Assembly (NCBI GenBank): GCA_014804485.1
Contig: JAAUZT010000027.1
Location: forward strand, 23,333 to 86,779
DNA length: 63,447 nt
Direction: 5' to 3'
DNA from: Lachnospiraceae bacterium
GTDB lineage: Bacteria > Bacillota > Clostridia > Lachnospirales > Lachnospiraceae
How positions within the stretch are numbered: position 1 is the first letter of the stretch; each line of letters opens with the position of its first letter. Below are positions 46,050 to 54,499 of the stretch, one piece after another. Made by a program: the position numbers and the translations under genes. The notes beneath the pieces are model-generated. The model was not told the origin of the DNA and made no database searches. It was given only the letters and a program-made list of their open reading frames with translations.

Positions 46050-46649
46050 ATGTTTTGGGATAAAGTATCCGGTGTTTATGATCTGTTTGAAACAGTATAT
46101 AATGGTAAAGTATATCAAGGTCTTGGCAAAAAAGTTGCTGAGATAATCGGGCAAAATGATATTGTGTTAGAGTGTGCCTGCGGCACGGGCGCAATCAGCA
46201 AGTATATTGCTCCCAGGTGCAGACAGTTAATCGCAACAGATTTTTCCAAAGGAATGCTGAAGCAGACTGCAAAAAAATGTCGGAAATACAGCAACATAAA
46301 ATTAAGACGTGCAGATATGACTCATTTAAAATGTCGCGATAACAGATTCGATAAAGTGGTCGCAGGAAATGTAATTCATTTATTAGAAGAACCATATGCC
46401 GCGATAAAAGAATTGGAACGGGTATGCAAAGCGGGCGGTAAGATTATTATTCCGACATATATTAATGCGTCCACCGGAGTGAATAAAAAGGCCGTTCGTC
46501 TGCTCGAACTTGCCGGAGCAAATTTTAAACGGCAGTTTGATATGAATTCATATAAGATGTTTTTTGAAAATGCGGGCTACACGAATGTTGACTATTTCAT
46601 CGTTGACGGAAGAATGCCCTGCGCGGTAGCAGTCATTACAAAACTATAG
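46050..46649 (+). CDS. Class I SAM-dependent methyltransferase
   Basis: 199 residues. Motif I is VLECACGTGAISKYIA (Gly-rich SAM loop, with Ala for one Gly), then LIATDFSKGMLKQTAKK, a motif III-like LRRADMTHLKC, and VVAGNVIHLLEEPYAAIKEL. It resembles the UbiE/Methyltransf_11 group of small-molecule methyltransferases. First gene of a plus-strand run with xpt 36 bases on. The substrate is unknown; I see no reason beyond position to link it to purines. Confidence 0.88.
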   Translation: MFWDKVSGVYDLFETVYNGKVYQGLGKKVAEIIGQNDIVLECACGTGAISKYIAPRCRQLIATDFSKGMLKQTAKKCRKYSNIKLRRADMTHLKCRDNRFDKVVAGNVIHLLEEPYAAIKELERVCKAGGKIIIPTYINASTGVNKKAVRLLELAGANFKRQFDMNSYKMFFENAGYTNVDYFIVDGRMPCAVAVITKL

Positions 46650-46685
46650 GCACCATCACTACACATACTACAGGAGGGAAACACA

Positions 46686-47279
46686 ATGAACTTTTTAGAA
46701 GAACGGATTCAAAAAGACGGTATCGTCAAAGAAGGAAATGTCCTGAAAGTTGATACTTTCCTGAACCACCAAATGGATATCAAGCTGTTTCGACAGATGG
46801 GCGAGGAATGGAAGCGGCGTTTTGAAGGTACATATATCAATAAAATACTGACCATAGAAGCCTCCGGAATCGGCATCGCATGTATCGCATCCGAGTACTT
46901 CGATGTGCCGGTTGTTTTTGCCAAGAAATCAAAGAGCATCAATATCGACGGAAGCATGTATACGGCGGAAGTGGAATCCTTTACCCACAAATGTAAAAAT
47001 CAGGTGATCGTCTCCAAAAAATTCTTAGGTCCCGACGATCACGTTCTGATCATAGACGACTTTCTGGCAAACGGCTGCGCTTTGCAGGGAATGATTTCTA
47101 TCGTGTCACAGGCCGGGGCAACTCTCGCCGGAATCGGCATTGCTATCGAGAAAGGATTTCAGTCGGGCGGCCGTACGATCAGAAATCTTGGCTACCATCT
47201 GGAGTCTCTTGCCATCGTGGAGAGCATGGATGCCACTACAGGCAAAATTAATTTCAGAGAGCAGGGTAGGAACGCTTGA
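46686..47279 (+). CDS. xpt: Xanthine phosphoribosyltransferase
   Basis: 197 residues. Converts xanthine and PRPP to XMP in purine salvage. The N-terminus [21 protein letters not shown] and [17 protein letters not shown] match Xpt, and the PRPP-binding motif is [19 protein letters not shown] strong AGGAGGG site lies ahead. Followed by the xanthine permease gene, the usual pairing. Confidence 0.96.
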   Translation: MNFLEERIQKDGIVKEGNVLKVDTFLNHQMDIKLFRQMGEEWKRRFEGTYINKILTIEASGIGIACIASEYFDVPVVFAKKSKSINIDGSMYTAEVESFTHKCKNQVIVSKKFLGPDDHVLIIDDFLANGCALQGMISIVSQAGATLAGIGIAIEKGFQSGGRTIRNLGYHLESLAIVESMDATTGKINFREQGRNA

Positions 47280-47354
47280 CAGGCGGCTCCAAAGCTTGAA
47301 ATAAGAATGCATAACAATTGATTGCAAAATACATAAGAGAGGCAGAATATACAA

Positions 47355-48668
47355 ATGAATAAAGAAGCGAATGTTGATAATATTTACCGGCTGGACGGAA
47401 AAGTTCCTTTGGGCAAAGCGGTTCCGTTCGGACTGCAGCACATACTGGCTATGTTCGTGGCAAATATTGCACCCATTATTATTGTGGCGGGAGCCAGCGG
47501 ACTGGACACTTCCCAAAGCGCCATGCTGATACAGAGCGCTATGGTCATCGCGGGAATCGGAACCCTCATACAACTGTTTCCCTTGTGGAAAATCGGTTCG
47601 GGACTGCCCATTGTTATGGGAATCAGCTTTACCTTTGTTTCGGTCTTCTGTTATATCGGACCGACCTACGGGTACAATGCCATCGTGGGCGCCATTTTAG
47701 TCGGCGGTATCATTGAAGGTATCCTCGGATTATTTGCTAAGTACTGGACTAAACTGATTACGCCTATTGTGGCGGCAAGCGTCGTCACAGCCATCGGATT
47801 TTCCCTGTTGTCGGTAGGCGCTTCTTCCTTCGGCGGGGGAAGCGGAAGCGAAGCCTTTGGTTCGGCATCTAACTGGATTCTCGGAACAATAACCCTCTTG
47901 TGCTGTCTTCTCTTTAATATTTTTGCAAAATCTTACTGGAAGCAGCTTTCCGTTCTCTTCGGACTTGCGGTCGGATACATTGTGGCGCTCTGTATGGGTA
48001 TGGTAGATTTCTCTGCACTGCAATCGACTTCCGTTGTAGCGCTGCCATCCGTTCTTCCATTTAAACCGGAATTTAATATGAATGCCATTGTCTCTGTCGT
48101 CCTGATTTTCCTTGTGTCTGCTACGGAAACGATAGGCGATACTTCAGCGCTTGCCACTTCCGGTCTTGACAGAGAGGCTTCCCCAAAAGAGATTTCCGGC
48201 TCATTGACGTGTGACGGTTTTATAAGCGCCCTATCCTCCCTGTTCGGCTGTCTGCCGATTACATCTTTCAGCCAGAATGTAGGACTGGTCGCCATGACAA
48301 AAGTCGTAAACCGCTTCACAATCGCCACAGGCGCCGTGATTATGATCACTGCGGGTATTTTCCCTGCATTCGGCGCATTGTTAGCTACCCTGCCCGATGC
48401 GGTACTGGGCGGCTGTACCATTATGATGTTCGGAAGTATCGTCGTAAGCGGACTGCGTATGATCGGAAACTGCGGCTATTCCCAGCGGAATATAACCATA
48501 GTCGCACTGTCTTTGAGTACCGGAATCGGCTTTACACAGGTACCCGAAATATTTGCAATTTTCCCTCAGGTTGTTCAGAATGTTTTCGCACAGAACTGTG
48601 TCGCCGTAGTATTCCTGGTGGCAATTATTTTGAATCTGGTGCTTCCTCAGAATATGGAGACCGCATGA
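47355..48668 (+). CDS. pbuX: Xanthine/uracil permease (NCS2 family)
   Basis: 437 residues, about 12-14 membrane segments. PFGLQHILAMFVANIAPIII is the conserved QH-containing start of NCS2 carriers. ATETIGDTSALATSGLDREA and SFSQNVGLVAMTKVVNR are the family's substrate-site and signature regions. Position after xpt supports xanthine uptake. Spacing to xpt is 75 bases, AGAGAGGC upstream of the ATG. Confidence 0.93.
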   Translation: MNKEANVDNIYRLDGKVPLGKAVPFGLQHILAMFVANIAPIIIVAGASGLDTSQSAMLIQSAMVIAGIGTLIQLFPLWKIGSGLPIVMGISFTFVSVFCYIGPTYGYNAIVGAILVGGIIEGILGLFAKYWTKLITPIVAASVVTAIGFSLLSVGASSFGGGSGSEAFGSASNWILGTITLLCCLLFNIFAKSYWKQLSVLFGLAVGYIVALCMGMVDFSALQSTSVVALPSVLPFKPEFNMNAIVSVVLIFLVSATETIGDTSALATSGLDREASPKEISGSLTCDGFISALSSLFGCLPITSFSQNVGLVAMTKVVNRFTIATGAVIMITAGIFPAFGALLATLPDAVLGGCTIMMFGSIVVSGLRMIGNCGYSQRNITIVALSLSTGIGFTQVPEIFAIFPQVVQNVFAQNCVAVVFLVAIILNLVLPQNMETA

Positions 48669-48704
48669 CGATGTATTTTCGATAACTATTAAGGAGTATC
48701 TGAC

Positions 48705-49547
48705 ATGAACCGACTTCTAATCGTCGATGGACACAATCTGCTGTTTCAAATGTTTTATGGTATGCCGGCGCGAATTGTAAACGATCAGGGTAAAGCAATT
48801 CAAGGCACCCTCGGTTTCGTGGGTGCCTTGTTAAAGATCATCCGAAAAGTTGAACCAACTCACATAACAGTATTATTTGACGGAGAGCATAAAAATGACC
48901 GTTCTTCTCTCAACCCCGATTACAAGGGAAATCGAATTGACTACAGCGAAATATCCGAAGAAGATAATCCTTTTTCACAACTTAATGATGTATATGCCGC
49001 TCTTGATTTTCTCGGCATAAAACATGCGGAAACTACTTCCTGCGAAGCCGATGACCTCATTGCCGGCTATGCCCTGACTTATGGGAAGGAATCAGAAATC
49101 ATCATCTCTTCATTTGACAGCGACTTCTTCCAGCTTATAACCGATCAGGTATCCGTGCTCCGTTACCGCGGAAAGGATACGGTAATCTGCACACCTGAAT
49201 ACATAAATGAGAAATTCGGCATTACACCTATGCAGTATTCAGATTTTAAATCGCTTACCGGTGACACCGCAGATAACATTAAAGGCGCTGATAAAGTCGG
49301 TTTAAAAACAGCGGCTTCTCTGCTCCATGAATTCGGTTCTCTCGAAAATATCCTCGTCAATGCAGAGAATATCAAGAAGCCGTCTGTAAAAGAATCTATT
49401 ATCAAAAATACTGAACGGTTAAAAACGAACTATAAGATTATAAAACTCGGAAACACAGCCTCCTTGCCTTTCTCCTTGGATGAACTTGTATATACCTATA
49501 GCGGCATTACCACAATTGACGTCTTGAGGGGGATCGGGTTAAAGTGA
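48705..49547 (+). CDS. 5'-3' exonuclease (DNA polymerase I N-terminal-domain type)
   Basis: 280 residues, stand-alone form of the PIN-like 5' nuclease domain. The metal-site acidic residues are seen in LLIVDGHNLLF, TVLFDGEHK, SCEADDLIAGYAL and ISSFDSDFFQL. The helix-hairpin-helix DNA-binding part is TGDTADNIKGADKVGLKTAASLLHEFG. It should remove 5' flaps or RNA primers; a separate polA probably exists elsewhere. Follows the permease gene by 36 bases with AAGGAG. Confidence 0.92.
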   Translation: MNRLLIVDGHNLLFQMFYGMPARIVNDQGKAIQGTLGFVGALLKIIRKVEPTHITVLFDGEHKNDRSSLNPDYKGNRIDYSEISEEDNPFSQLNDVYAALDFLGIKHAETTSCEADDLIAGYALTYGKESEIIISSFDSDFFQLITDQVSVLRYRGKDTVICTPEYINEKFGITPMQYSDFKSLTGDTADNIKGADKVGLKTAASLLHEFGSLENILVNAENIKKPSVKESIIKNTERLKTNYKIIKLGNTASLPFSLDELVYTYSGITTIDVLRGIGLK

Positions 49548-49589
49548 CGCTGAGAACTTTTGCATTCCACAACAGTCTGCCCTTCCGCC

Positions 49590-50681
49590 TCACCGACACG
49601 GCAAAAACACCGAAAACGTGGATCCCTTCCCAACTTCTGACACGAGCTTGATATACCCGCCCTGCCTCGTAATGATCTCGCGTGCCAGATACAGTCCGAT
49701 ACCCACGCCCGGCTCGTCATGCACCTCTTCTTCTCTGTAAAAACGCCTGAAAACAGTTGCCTGACGGCTCTCGGCTATCCCTTTTCCGGTATCGGACACG
49801 TCAATCTTGACATATATCTCCCACTGTTCCACCGACACGGTAATCCTGCCGCCCTCAGGCGTATATTTCACGGCATTATCCAGGAGATTGAAAAGCGCCT
49901 CCGCCGTCCATTTCCTGTCATGGTACAGGCGCAGCTGTTCCGGGCAATGTACCGCCACATCAATCTTCTTTTTCTCTGCGCCGTAAACAATACCGCTCAT
50001 TGCCTGTGCCAGTGTATCATAGATCAACCCCTCGGTCTTTTCCAGACAGATTGCCCCGCTCTCCAGTCTGGAAGTCTTAATCAGTGCCTGAAAAAGAAAA
50101 TCTAACTTGTCCGTCTCTGTACTGATTCCTTGTATAAACTCTTCCCGCTCCTGCTCCGTAACCGGCTGCGTCAACAGCGTATCCGTCACCATCCGCAAAT
50201 TGCTGACCGGTGTTTTGATCTGATGGGATATGTCCGATACAAGCGTCTGTATCTTCTGTCGCTCATCGGCTGCCTGCTGCCTGTTCTTATGCAGGATTTC
50301 ATAAAGCCGCATGAGCCGGTGATTGATCCGTGCAAAAAGTGTCTCACTGTCGTCTCCCCACTTCAACTTCTCATCTCCGTTTATCATGCGATCCAGTAAC
50401 CGGCAAAGATCTAACGTAAACAGTGACAGCCTCTTACTCATAAGCGCCATCAATATCCCGCTCCATACAAGAGCACAGACTGCAAACAAAATACCGGATA
50501 TCGGAATCAGCACATCTCCGGTCATCCGATATAAGCAGAGACAGACCGCTGCCATCGTAACGACCATGCCCGCTATTGTTAAGGCATAAATTTTCCTGAC
50601 CGATATCGGTTTTCTCTCCGGCTCCGTATACCTTACGCTATTTTCTTTTAACGTCTCCTCTTTATACACATCCGCTCCCAT
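49590..50681 (-). CDS. Sensor histidine kinase
   Basis: 363 residues. Two membrane helices (31-52 and 57-80) with almost no external loop, so it probably senses within the membrane or through a partner. The dimerisation helix carries the phospho-acceptor His153 in LVSDISHQIKTPVSNLRMV. The ATPase domain has the N box (ALFNLLDNAVKYTPEGG), G1 (VSDTGKGIA) and G2 (VGIGLYLAREII). It phosphorylates the response regulator encoded just upstream (83 bases). The short-loop layout is like intramembrane-sensing kinases, but no transporter is adjacent. Confidence 0.94.
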   Translation of the reverse strand: MGADVYKEETLKENSVRYTEPERKPISVRKIYALTIAGMVVTMAAVCLCLYRMTGDVLIPISGILFAVCALVWSGILMALMSKRLSLFTLDLCRLLDRMINGDEKLKWGDDSETLFARINHRLMRLYEILHKNRQQAADERQKIQTLVSDISHQIKTPVSNLRMVTDTLLTQPVTEQEREEFIQGISTETDKLDFLFQALIKTSRLESGAICLEKTEGLIYDTLAQAMSGIVYGAEKKKIDVAVHCPEQLRLYHDRKWTAEALFNLLDNAVKYTPEGGRITVSVEQWEIYVKIDVSDTGKGIAESRQATVFRRFYREEEVHDEPGVGIGLYLAREIITRQGGYIKLVSEVGKGSTFSVFLPCR

Positions 50682-50763
50682 ACCCTACTCCATCCCGGCT
50701 TATACACTACATCTCCCGCTTCTCTGTACTACTATGATTTTATCCCCTTATATCTACGCACTT

Positions 50764-51453
50764 TTATCTCTGCTCTTCTCCCGTCCACTGATACCCCATG
50801 CCGTACACCGTCTTAATATAACGGTCTCCCTCCGCTTCAATCTTACTCCGTATGCGGCTGATCGTAGTCGTCAGCGTATGCTCGTCCACATAATTCTCCT
50901 CCACATCCCACAACTTTTCCAAAAGCTGCCCGCGGGTAAGCACGATCCCCGCATTCCGGCAAAACAGAGAAAGGGTTCGATATTCCATGGCAGATAACGC
51001 AAGCGCTTTTCCTCCGAGCGTCCCTGTCTGGCGGGCAAAATCGAGACACAGCCTGCCGTCATCGTAGATATCCCCAGAAGGATTGTGCCGTTCCACCATC
51101 GCAAACATGGCACTTATCTTATGCTGCAGAGCCACAATGGAAAAAGGCTTCGTGATATAATCCACTGCACCGGCTTGATATCCCCGCACCTGATCCCGTT
51201 CCTGGTCGTTAGCCGTCAGAAAAATCACCAGCGTATCCGGATGTTCCGGTTTAATAAGTCCGCACAGATCATAGCCGTTCCCGTCGGGCAGATTGACATC
51301 CAACAGAACCAAATCAAACTGCCGTGTCCTGATTGCTTCTGCGGCAGTACGGGCATTCCACGCAGAAGTAATATCATAACCCTCCGAAGACAGGTTATAG
51401 GTAAGTGTTTTATTCAAAAGACGGTCGTCCTCCACAATCAGAATCTGTCTCAT
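50764..51453 (-). CDS. OmpR-family response regulator
   Basis: 229 residues. Receiver domain 1-115 with acidic pocket ILIVEDD, phospho-acceptor D52 in LLDVNLPDGNG, Thr in VIFLTAND and Lys in DYITKPFS. The winged-helix DNA-binding domain is C-terminal (LSAMEYRTLSLFCRNAG, DEHTLTTTISRIRSKIE, VYGMGYQW). ATG 51453 has GGAG seven bases upstream; the longer frame to 51486 has none. Cotranscribed with the kinase. Confidence 0.95.
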   Translation of the reverse strand: MRQILIVEDDRLLNKTLTYNLSSEGYDITSAWNARTAAEAIRTRQFDLVLLDVNLPDGNGYDLCGLIKPEHPDTLVIFLTANDQERDQVRGYQAGAVDYITKPFSIVALQHKISAMFAMVERHNPSGDIYDDGRLCLDFARQTGTLGGKALALSAMEYRTLSLFCRNAGIVLTRGQLLEKLWDVEENYVDEHTLTTTISRIRSKIEAEGDRYIKTVYGMGYQWTGEEQR

Positions 51454-51485
51454 AATTGCTCCGTTTCTTTTCATAATTTTATTCA

Positions 51486-51920
51486 CTATTCGGAAAAGTG
51501 TTCCAATGTATGGGCGGGATATGCTTTTGTCCAGTGGTATGGCTGTAACTCGCCTAATGTGATAAATTGCAGAGAACCATCATCTGTAGTAACTGCTACC
51601 TGCACATCCTCGCCCCAAAACCGTAAGCGTTCTTGGCATATTCCGCAGGGAGATAAAACTTTATAAGGAGCATTTTCATCATCTCTAACCAAACACATAC
51701 AATGTGTAACCTTTTCGTTATATTTATGCGCCTCTAAAATTGCACCTGTTTCAATACATAAAATAGCCGAGGCGTTAGCTGTATCAATGCTGACACTTGT
51801 AAAATAATGTCCATTCGCTGTATGTACTATTCCTGCTCCACCCCATCCGGTAGGATAGCGCTTTTCTATCAACGCTACTGCTTGGTGATACATCTCTTTC
51901 TCAATGTCAAGGTTTCTCAT
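51486..51920 (-). CDS. Cytidine/blasticidin-S deaminase-like protein
   Basis: 144 residues of the cytidine deaminase superfamily. The zinc site reads C-I-E (ILCIETGA) and LSPCGICQERL. In ordinary cytidine deaminases the first ligand is His or Cys (HAE/CAE) and blasticidin-S deaminase uses CAE, so the metal and Glu acid residues are intact. The TANGHYFTSVSIDTANASA strand binds substrate. Start at 51920 follows GAGGAG; the frame to 51935 begins with TTG without a site. Substrate (cytidine or a nucleoside antibiotic) is undetermined. Confidence 0.83.
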   Translation of the reverse strand: MRNLDIEKEMYHQAVALIEKRYPTGWGGAGIVHTANGHYFTSVSIDTANASAILCIETGAILEAHKYNEKVTHCMCLVRDDENAPYKVLSPCGICQERLRFWGEDVQVAVTTDDGSLQFITLGELQPYHWTKAYPAHTLEHFSE

Positions 51921-52237
51921 AGCCGGTCTCCTCAAAAAATTTATTTTTCAATATGATTATAATTTACTTTCTGCGGGTACACAATTCTGAAAAGGGAATA
52001 ATTTTATAACTTAGAAATACTGCTCTTCACTCTTAATCCCTAGCTCAGCAATACCGTTCCTTACTCTTAATCCCCACCGCAAAGATATTGAAAACATTTC
52101 TAAATTATAGTATATCAGAAAATCCTCCGTGAAATGTTACAACTTACTGCCGCAGTTGCATCATCCTCTCCGATTCTGTATAATGGCATTGATACACTGA
52201 CGCAAAATAATACAATAATTTATGAAAGGCAGTACCC
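51921..52237. other. Intergenic region, divergent promoters expected, no gene seen
   Basis: 317 bases. Contains two copies of ACTCTTAATCCC (in 52028-52070) about 30 bases apart on the plus strand and an AT-rich stretch. A GAAAGG site serves the gene at 52238. No open frame of note. Confidence 0.4.
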
Positions 52238-52969
52238 ATGCACCGAAGCACTTTTATTGCACTTTTGATTCCGTTGCTCATGCTGACTGCCGCTATGGCA
52301 TATCGCTATTACAGCAATGACATCATAGGTCAGACACAGCAGGCAGACTCATTCCATTCATCGAGGGTAGAGATTATGATTCATGAAAATATTACAAAAC
52401 TGAAAGAACTCGGAATTGATGCCACTTCCGTAGAAGAAAAGATTACCGAAAGCCTTACTTCTTTTCCCTCGGAAATATTAGAGTCCATGGAACCGGAACA
52501 GGTCAATGGAATGATTCTGACATACATTTCAGCACTGCTCTATGATGATGACGCGGCTGTGCAGCCTTCCGAACCGAGACAGTTCTTTTCTTTTGATGTG
52601 GAATGTATGGTTCTTGAGCATATGTACACTAATTTCTTAAACAGCGTCTCCGAAATTGCCGGGGATGATCTTACGATAACAGATATTGAAGAGGATACCG
52701 GCAAAGTAGACTATGAATCCGGCACCGGCGTACAGACAGTCACTTTCAACTGCAACGGCAACTCCTATCAATACGATGCCGTCGTTTACAATGACTGGTT
52801 TGATGTGAAAATGCTGACTTTCATGAACAAAGTCATATCTGAGCAAAATACCGGTAAGAACCTGTATGTAACAAGCGACGGCTATCAGGAGTGTATCGTG
52901 TTCTATCAGACAAAGGATTGGGTGAAACGTTTTAACAAGTCCTTAGGATTGCATTTAGAACAGCCTTAA
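52238..52969 (+). CDS. Membrane-anchored or secreted hypothetical protein
   Basis: 243 residues. The N-terminus MHRSTFIALLIPLLMLTAAMAYRY is a signal peptide or anchor; the rest is acidic and should be outside the membrane. A helical part (30-110) is followed by strands (VQTVTFNCNGNSYQYDAVVYND) and YVTSDGYQECIVFYQTKDW. No family recognised. Monocistronic, ending at a clear terminator. Its function is unknown. Confidence 0.8.
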   Translation: MHRSTFIALLIPLLMLTAAMAYRYYSNDIIGQTQQADSFHSSRVEIMIHENITKLKELGIDATSVEEKITESLTSFPSEILESMEPEQVNGMILTYISALLYDDDAAVQPSEPRQFFSFDVECMVLEHMYTNFLNSVSEIAGDDLTITDIEEDTGKVDYESGTGVQTVTFNCNGNSYQYDAVVYNDWFDVKMLTFMNKVISEQNTGKNLYVTSDGYQECIVFYQTKDWVKRFNKSLGLHLEQP

Positions 52970-52990
52970 CGGTTTTGCATTTCAAAAGAA

Positions 52991-53034
52991 AATCCCCTCC
53001 TGCCATCTTATCATGACAGAAGGGGATTCATTTT
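52991..53034. terminator. Bidirectional terminator
   Basis: AATCCCCT and AGGGGATT arms with inner CTG-x-CAT/ATG-x-CAG pairing, followed by CATTTTATT; it lies between convergent genes and can serve both. Confidence 0.7.
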
Positions 53035-54067
53035 ATTCTGCCCTATCCATTGCAATCTTGAAATCTTTCTGGTCTGTAAAGATCTCATTCGTATAAGGGT
53101 TCTTCTTCTGTGCCTTCGCACGTTTTAAGATCACCGCAAACACTACAATATTCACCACAATGGAGATAACTGAGATAATTCCCTGCGCCGTGGGATTCGC
53201 CGTAGTCGGCATCACATCCCCCATAGCCACGGCAGCTCCGCCCGCTCCGTATACGGATGATACCGTAGTGAAACGGCTGGCATCCTGAAATAACGGAAAT
53301 ACCTGTGCAAACATACACCACAACGTCAATGTATGGGCGCGATTCTGAATCCAGCCTCCTTTATTCCAGAGTGCGTTAGCAACCGTAGGTGCCAGCAGCA
53401 ATGCGAATCCGCAGTACCATGCATGAGTCGGCAAATTCAGATAAGTATACTGGAAATTCCAGATATCATAGGCAATAATAAACTGCCATGTCATATCCGG
53501 CCAAAGCATATCTTTTTTATCCTTGGAAGAGTAGATACTCCACCAGCCTGTCATACAGAAAATGTTGATAAGTCCCGCAAGACCGTTTAGGATATTCCAC
53601 CAACCGCCGTAAAGCCATACGCCCTCGGATGATTTCCACCAGCCGCCCATGATATCGCCGCCTCTGATTACGGACTCAAAATCGGATACAACGGCAATCA
53701 GGATATTGATTGCAACGATCACAAAGGGGAACACCTTAAATGCATGGGATTTCCCTAACTTGCCCCAATGATACTTAATAATCATGAAGCCGATACATCC
53801 TGCCAGTGCAGCATACAGTTTCGCATAGTGGAACCAGCTGTTCATATGCACGTAGGTCTGATTCGTCAACGCCCACTCTGCACCTCTTGCCGCACCCACA
53901 TAAATAGAAATAAAATACACCGTAAGTACCGCCGGAATCGCAAAGAAGCAGATTCCTCCGCCAATCTTCGTGCGGCGCGCGATCTCATTCATAATGATCA
54001 GTCCTGAGAAAACAAGCACCCATCCTAATAACTGCCAGCCAATCATACCGCCACTTAAATTAAACAT
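53033..54067 (-). CDS. Polytopic membrane protein (DUF5692-like) linked to hyp genes
   Basis: 344 residues with about ten membrane segments, many Trp and Tyr residues (WWKSSEGVWLYGGWWNILNG; MTGWWSIYSS) and a charged C-terminus. It matches what I recall as the DUF5692 family; no activity is established. It starts 25 bases after hypA and is last in a run hypB, Fe-S/FAD protein, hypA. It may be a membrane partner of the oxidoreductase or a transporter for a metal or substrate; this is inference. Confidence 0.75.
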   Translation of the reverse strand: MFNLSGGMIGWQLLGWVLVFSGLIIMNEIARRTKIGGGICFFAIPAVLTVYFISIYVGAARGAEWALTNQTYVHMNSWFHYAKLYAALAGCIGFMIIKYHWGKLGKSHAFKVFPFVIVAINILIAVVSDFESVIRGGDIMGGWWKSSEGVWLYGGWWNILNGLAGLINIFCMTGWWSIYSSKDKKDMLWPDMTWQFIIAYDIWNFQYTYLNLPTHAWYCGFALLLAPTVANALWNKGGWIQNRAHTLTLWCMFAQVFPLFQDASRFTTVSSVYGAGGAAVAMGDVMPTTANPTAQGIISVISIVVNIVVFAVILKRAKAQKKNPYTNEIFTDQKDFKIAMDRAE

Positions 54068-54092
54068 TTAAATCCCTCTCTTTCTTCTCTTG

Positions 54093-54437
54093 TTAATACA
54101 CTTCTATCTCTTTAATATTAAACTCATTCCCCTGCATAAGCCATGTATCCGGGCTATGGCAATAGGGACATATCTTCCCGTGCTCCACGGTAGGATAAGT
54201 CTTTTCACAGGCTTCGCAGTAAGTAACGGCAGGAAGCATCTCCACAACAAGCTCCGCCTCCGAGAAAAGTTCCCTCTTCTTCGCCGCCCATTTCCAACAG
54301 CTCTGCAGATAGGATTCAATCACCGTAGATACCTCGCCCAGTTCCAAGGTCACTTTGGAAATGCCTTCCACCTCATTTTCCGCCGCAACCTTTTCCAGAC
54401 TGTCCATAATATGAAATACGACTCCTAACTCGTGCAT
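54093..54437 (-). CDS. hypA: Hydrogenase/nickel metallochaperone HypA
   Basis: 114 residues. The conserved MHE N-terminus (His2 as nickel ligand) is present, and the structural zinc site is formed by CEAC and CPYC in YCEACEKTYPTVEHG, KICPYC. HypA delivers Ni to nickel enzymes with HypB, which is encoded in the same cluster. No nickel hydrogenase or HypCDEF genes are in the window. A family 2 palindrome precedes it. Confidence 0.93.
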   Translation of the reverse strand: MHELGVVFHIMDSLEKVAAENEVEGISKVTLELGEVSTVIESYLQSCWKWAAKKRELFSEAELVVEMLPAVTYCEACEKTYPTVEHGKICPYCHSPDTWLMQGNEFNIKEIEVY

Positions 54438-54453
54438 CTATCTCCCTCACTCC

Positions 54454-54494
54454 ACGGAGAATGCACGCTTTTTGCATTCTCCCAGACATGACTT
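54454..54494. repeat. Family 2 palindromic repeat (copy upstream of hypA)
   Basis: 41 bases, identical over their full length to 58201-58241. The hairpin is GGAGAATGC...GCATTCTCC with an ACGCTTTTT loop, followed by a shared CAGACATGACTT tail. Confidence 0.85.
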
Positions 54495-54499
54495 TTTCA

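Noticed and set aside
52028..52070. Two ACTCTTAATCCC copies as a CRISPR-like or operator array
   Set aside because: Only two short imperfect copies; too few and too short for an array, and not placed around a promoter box.
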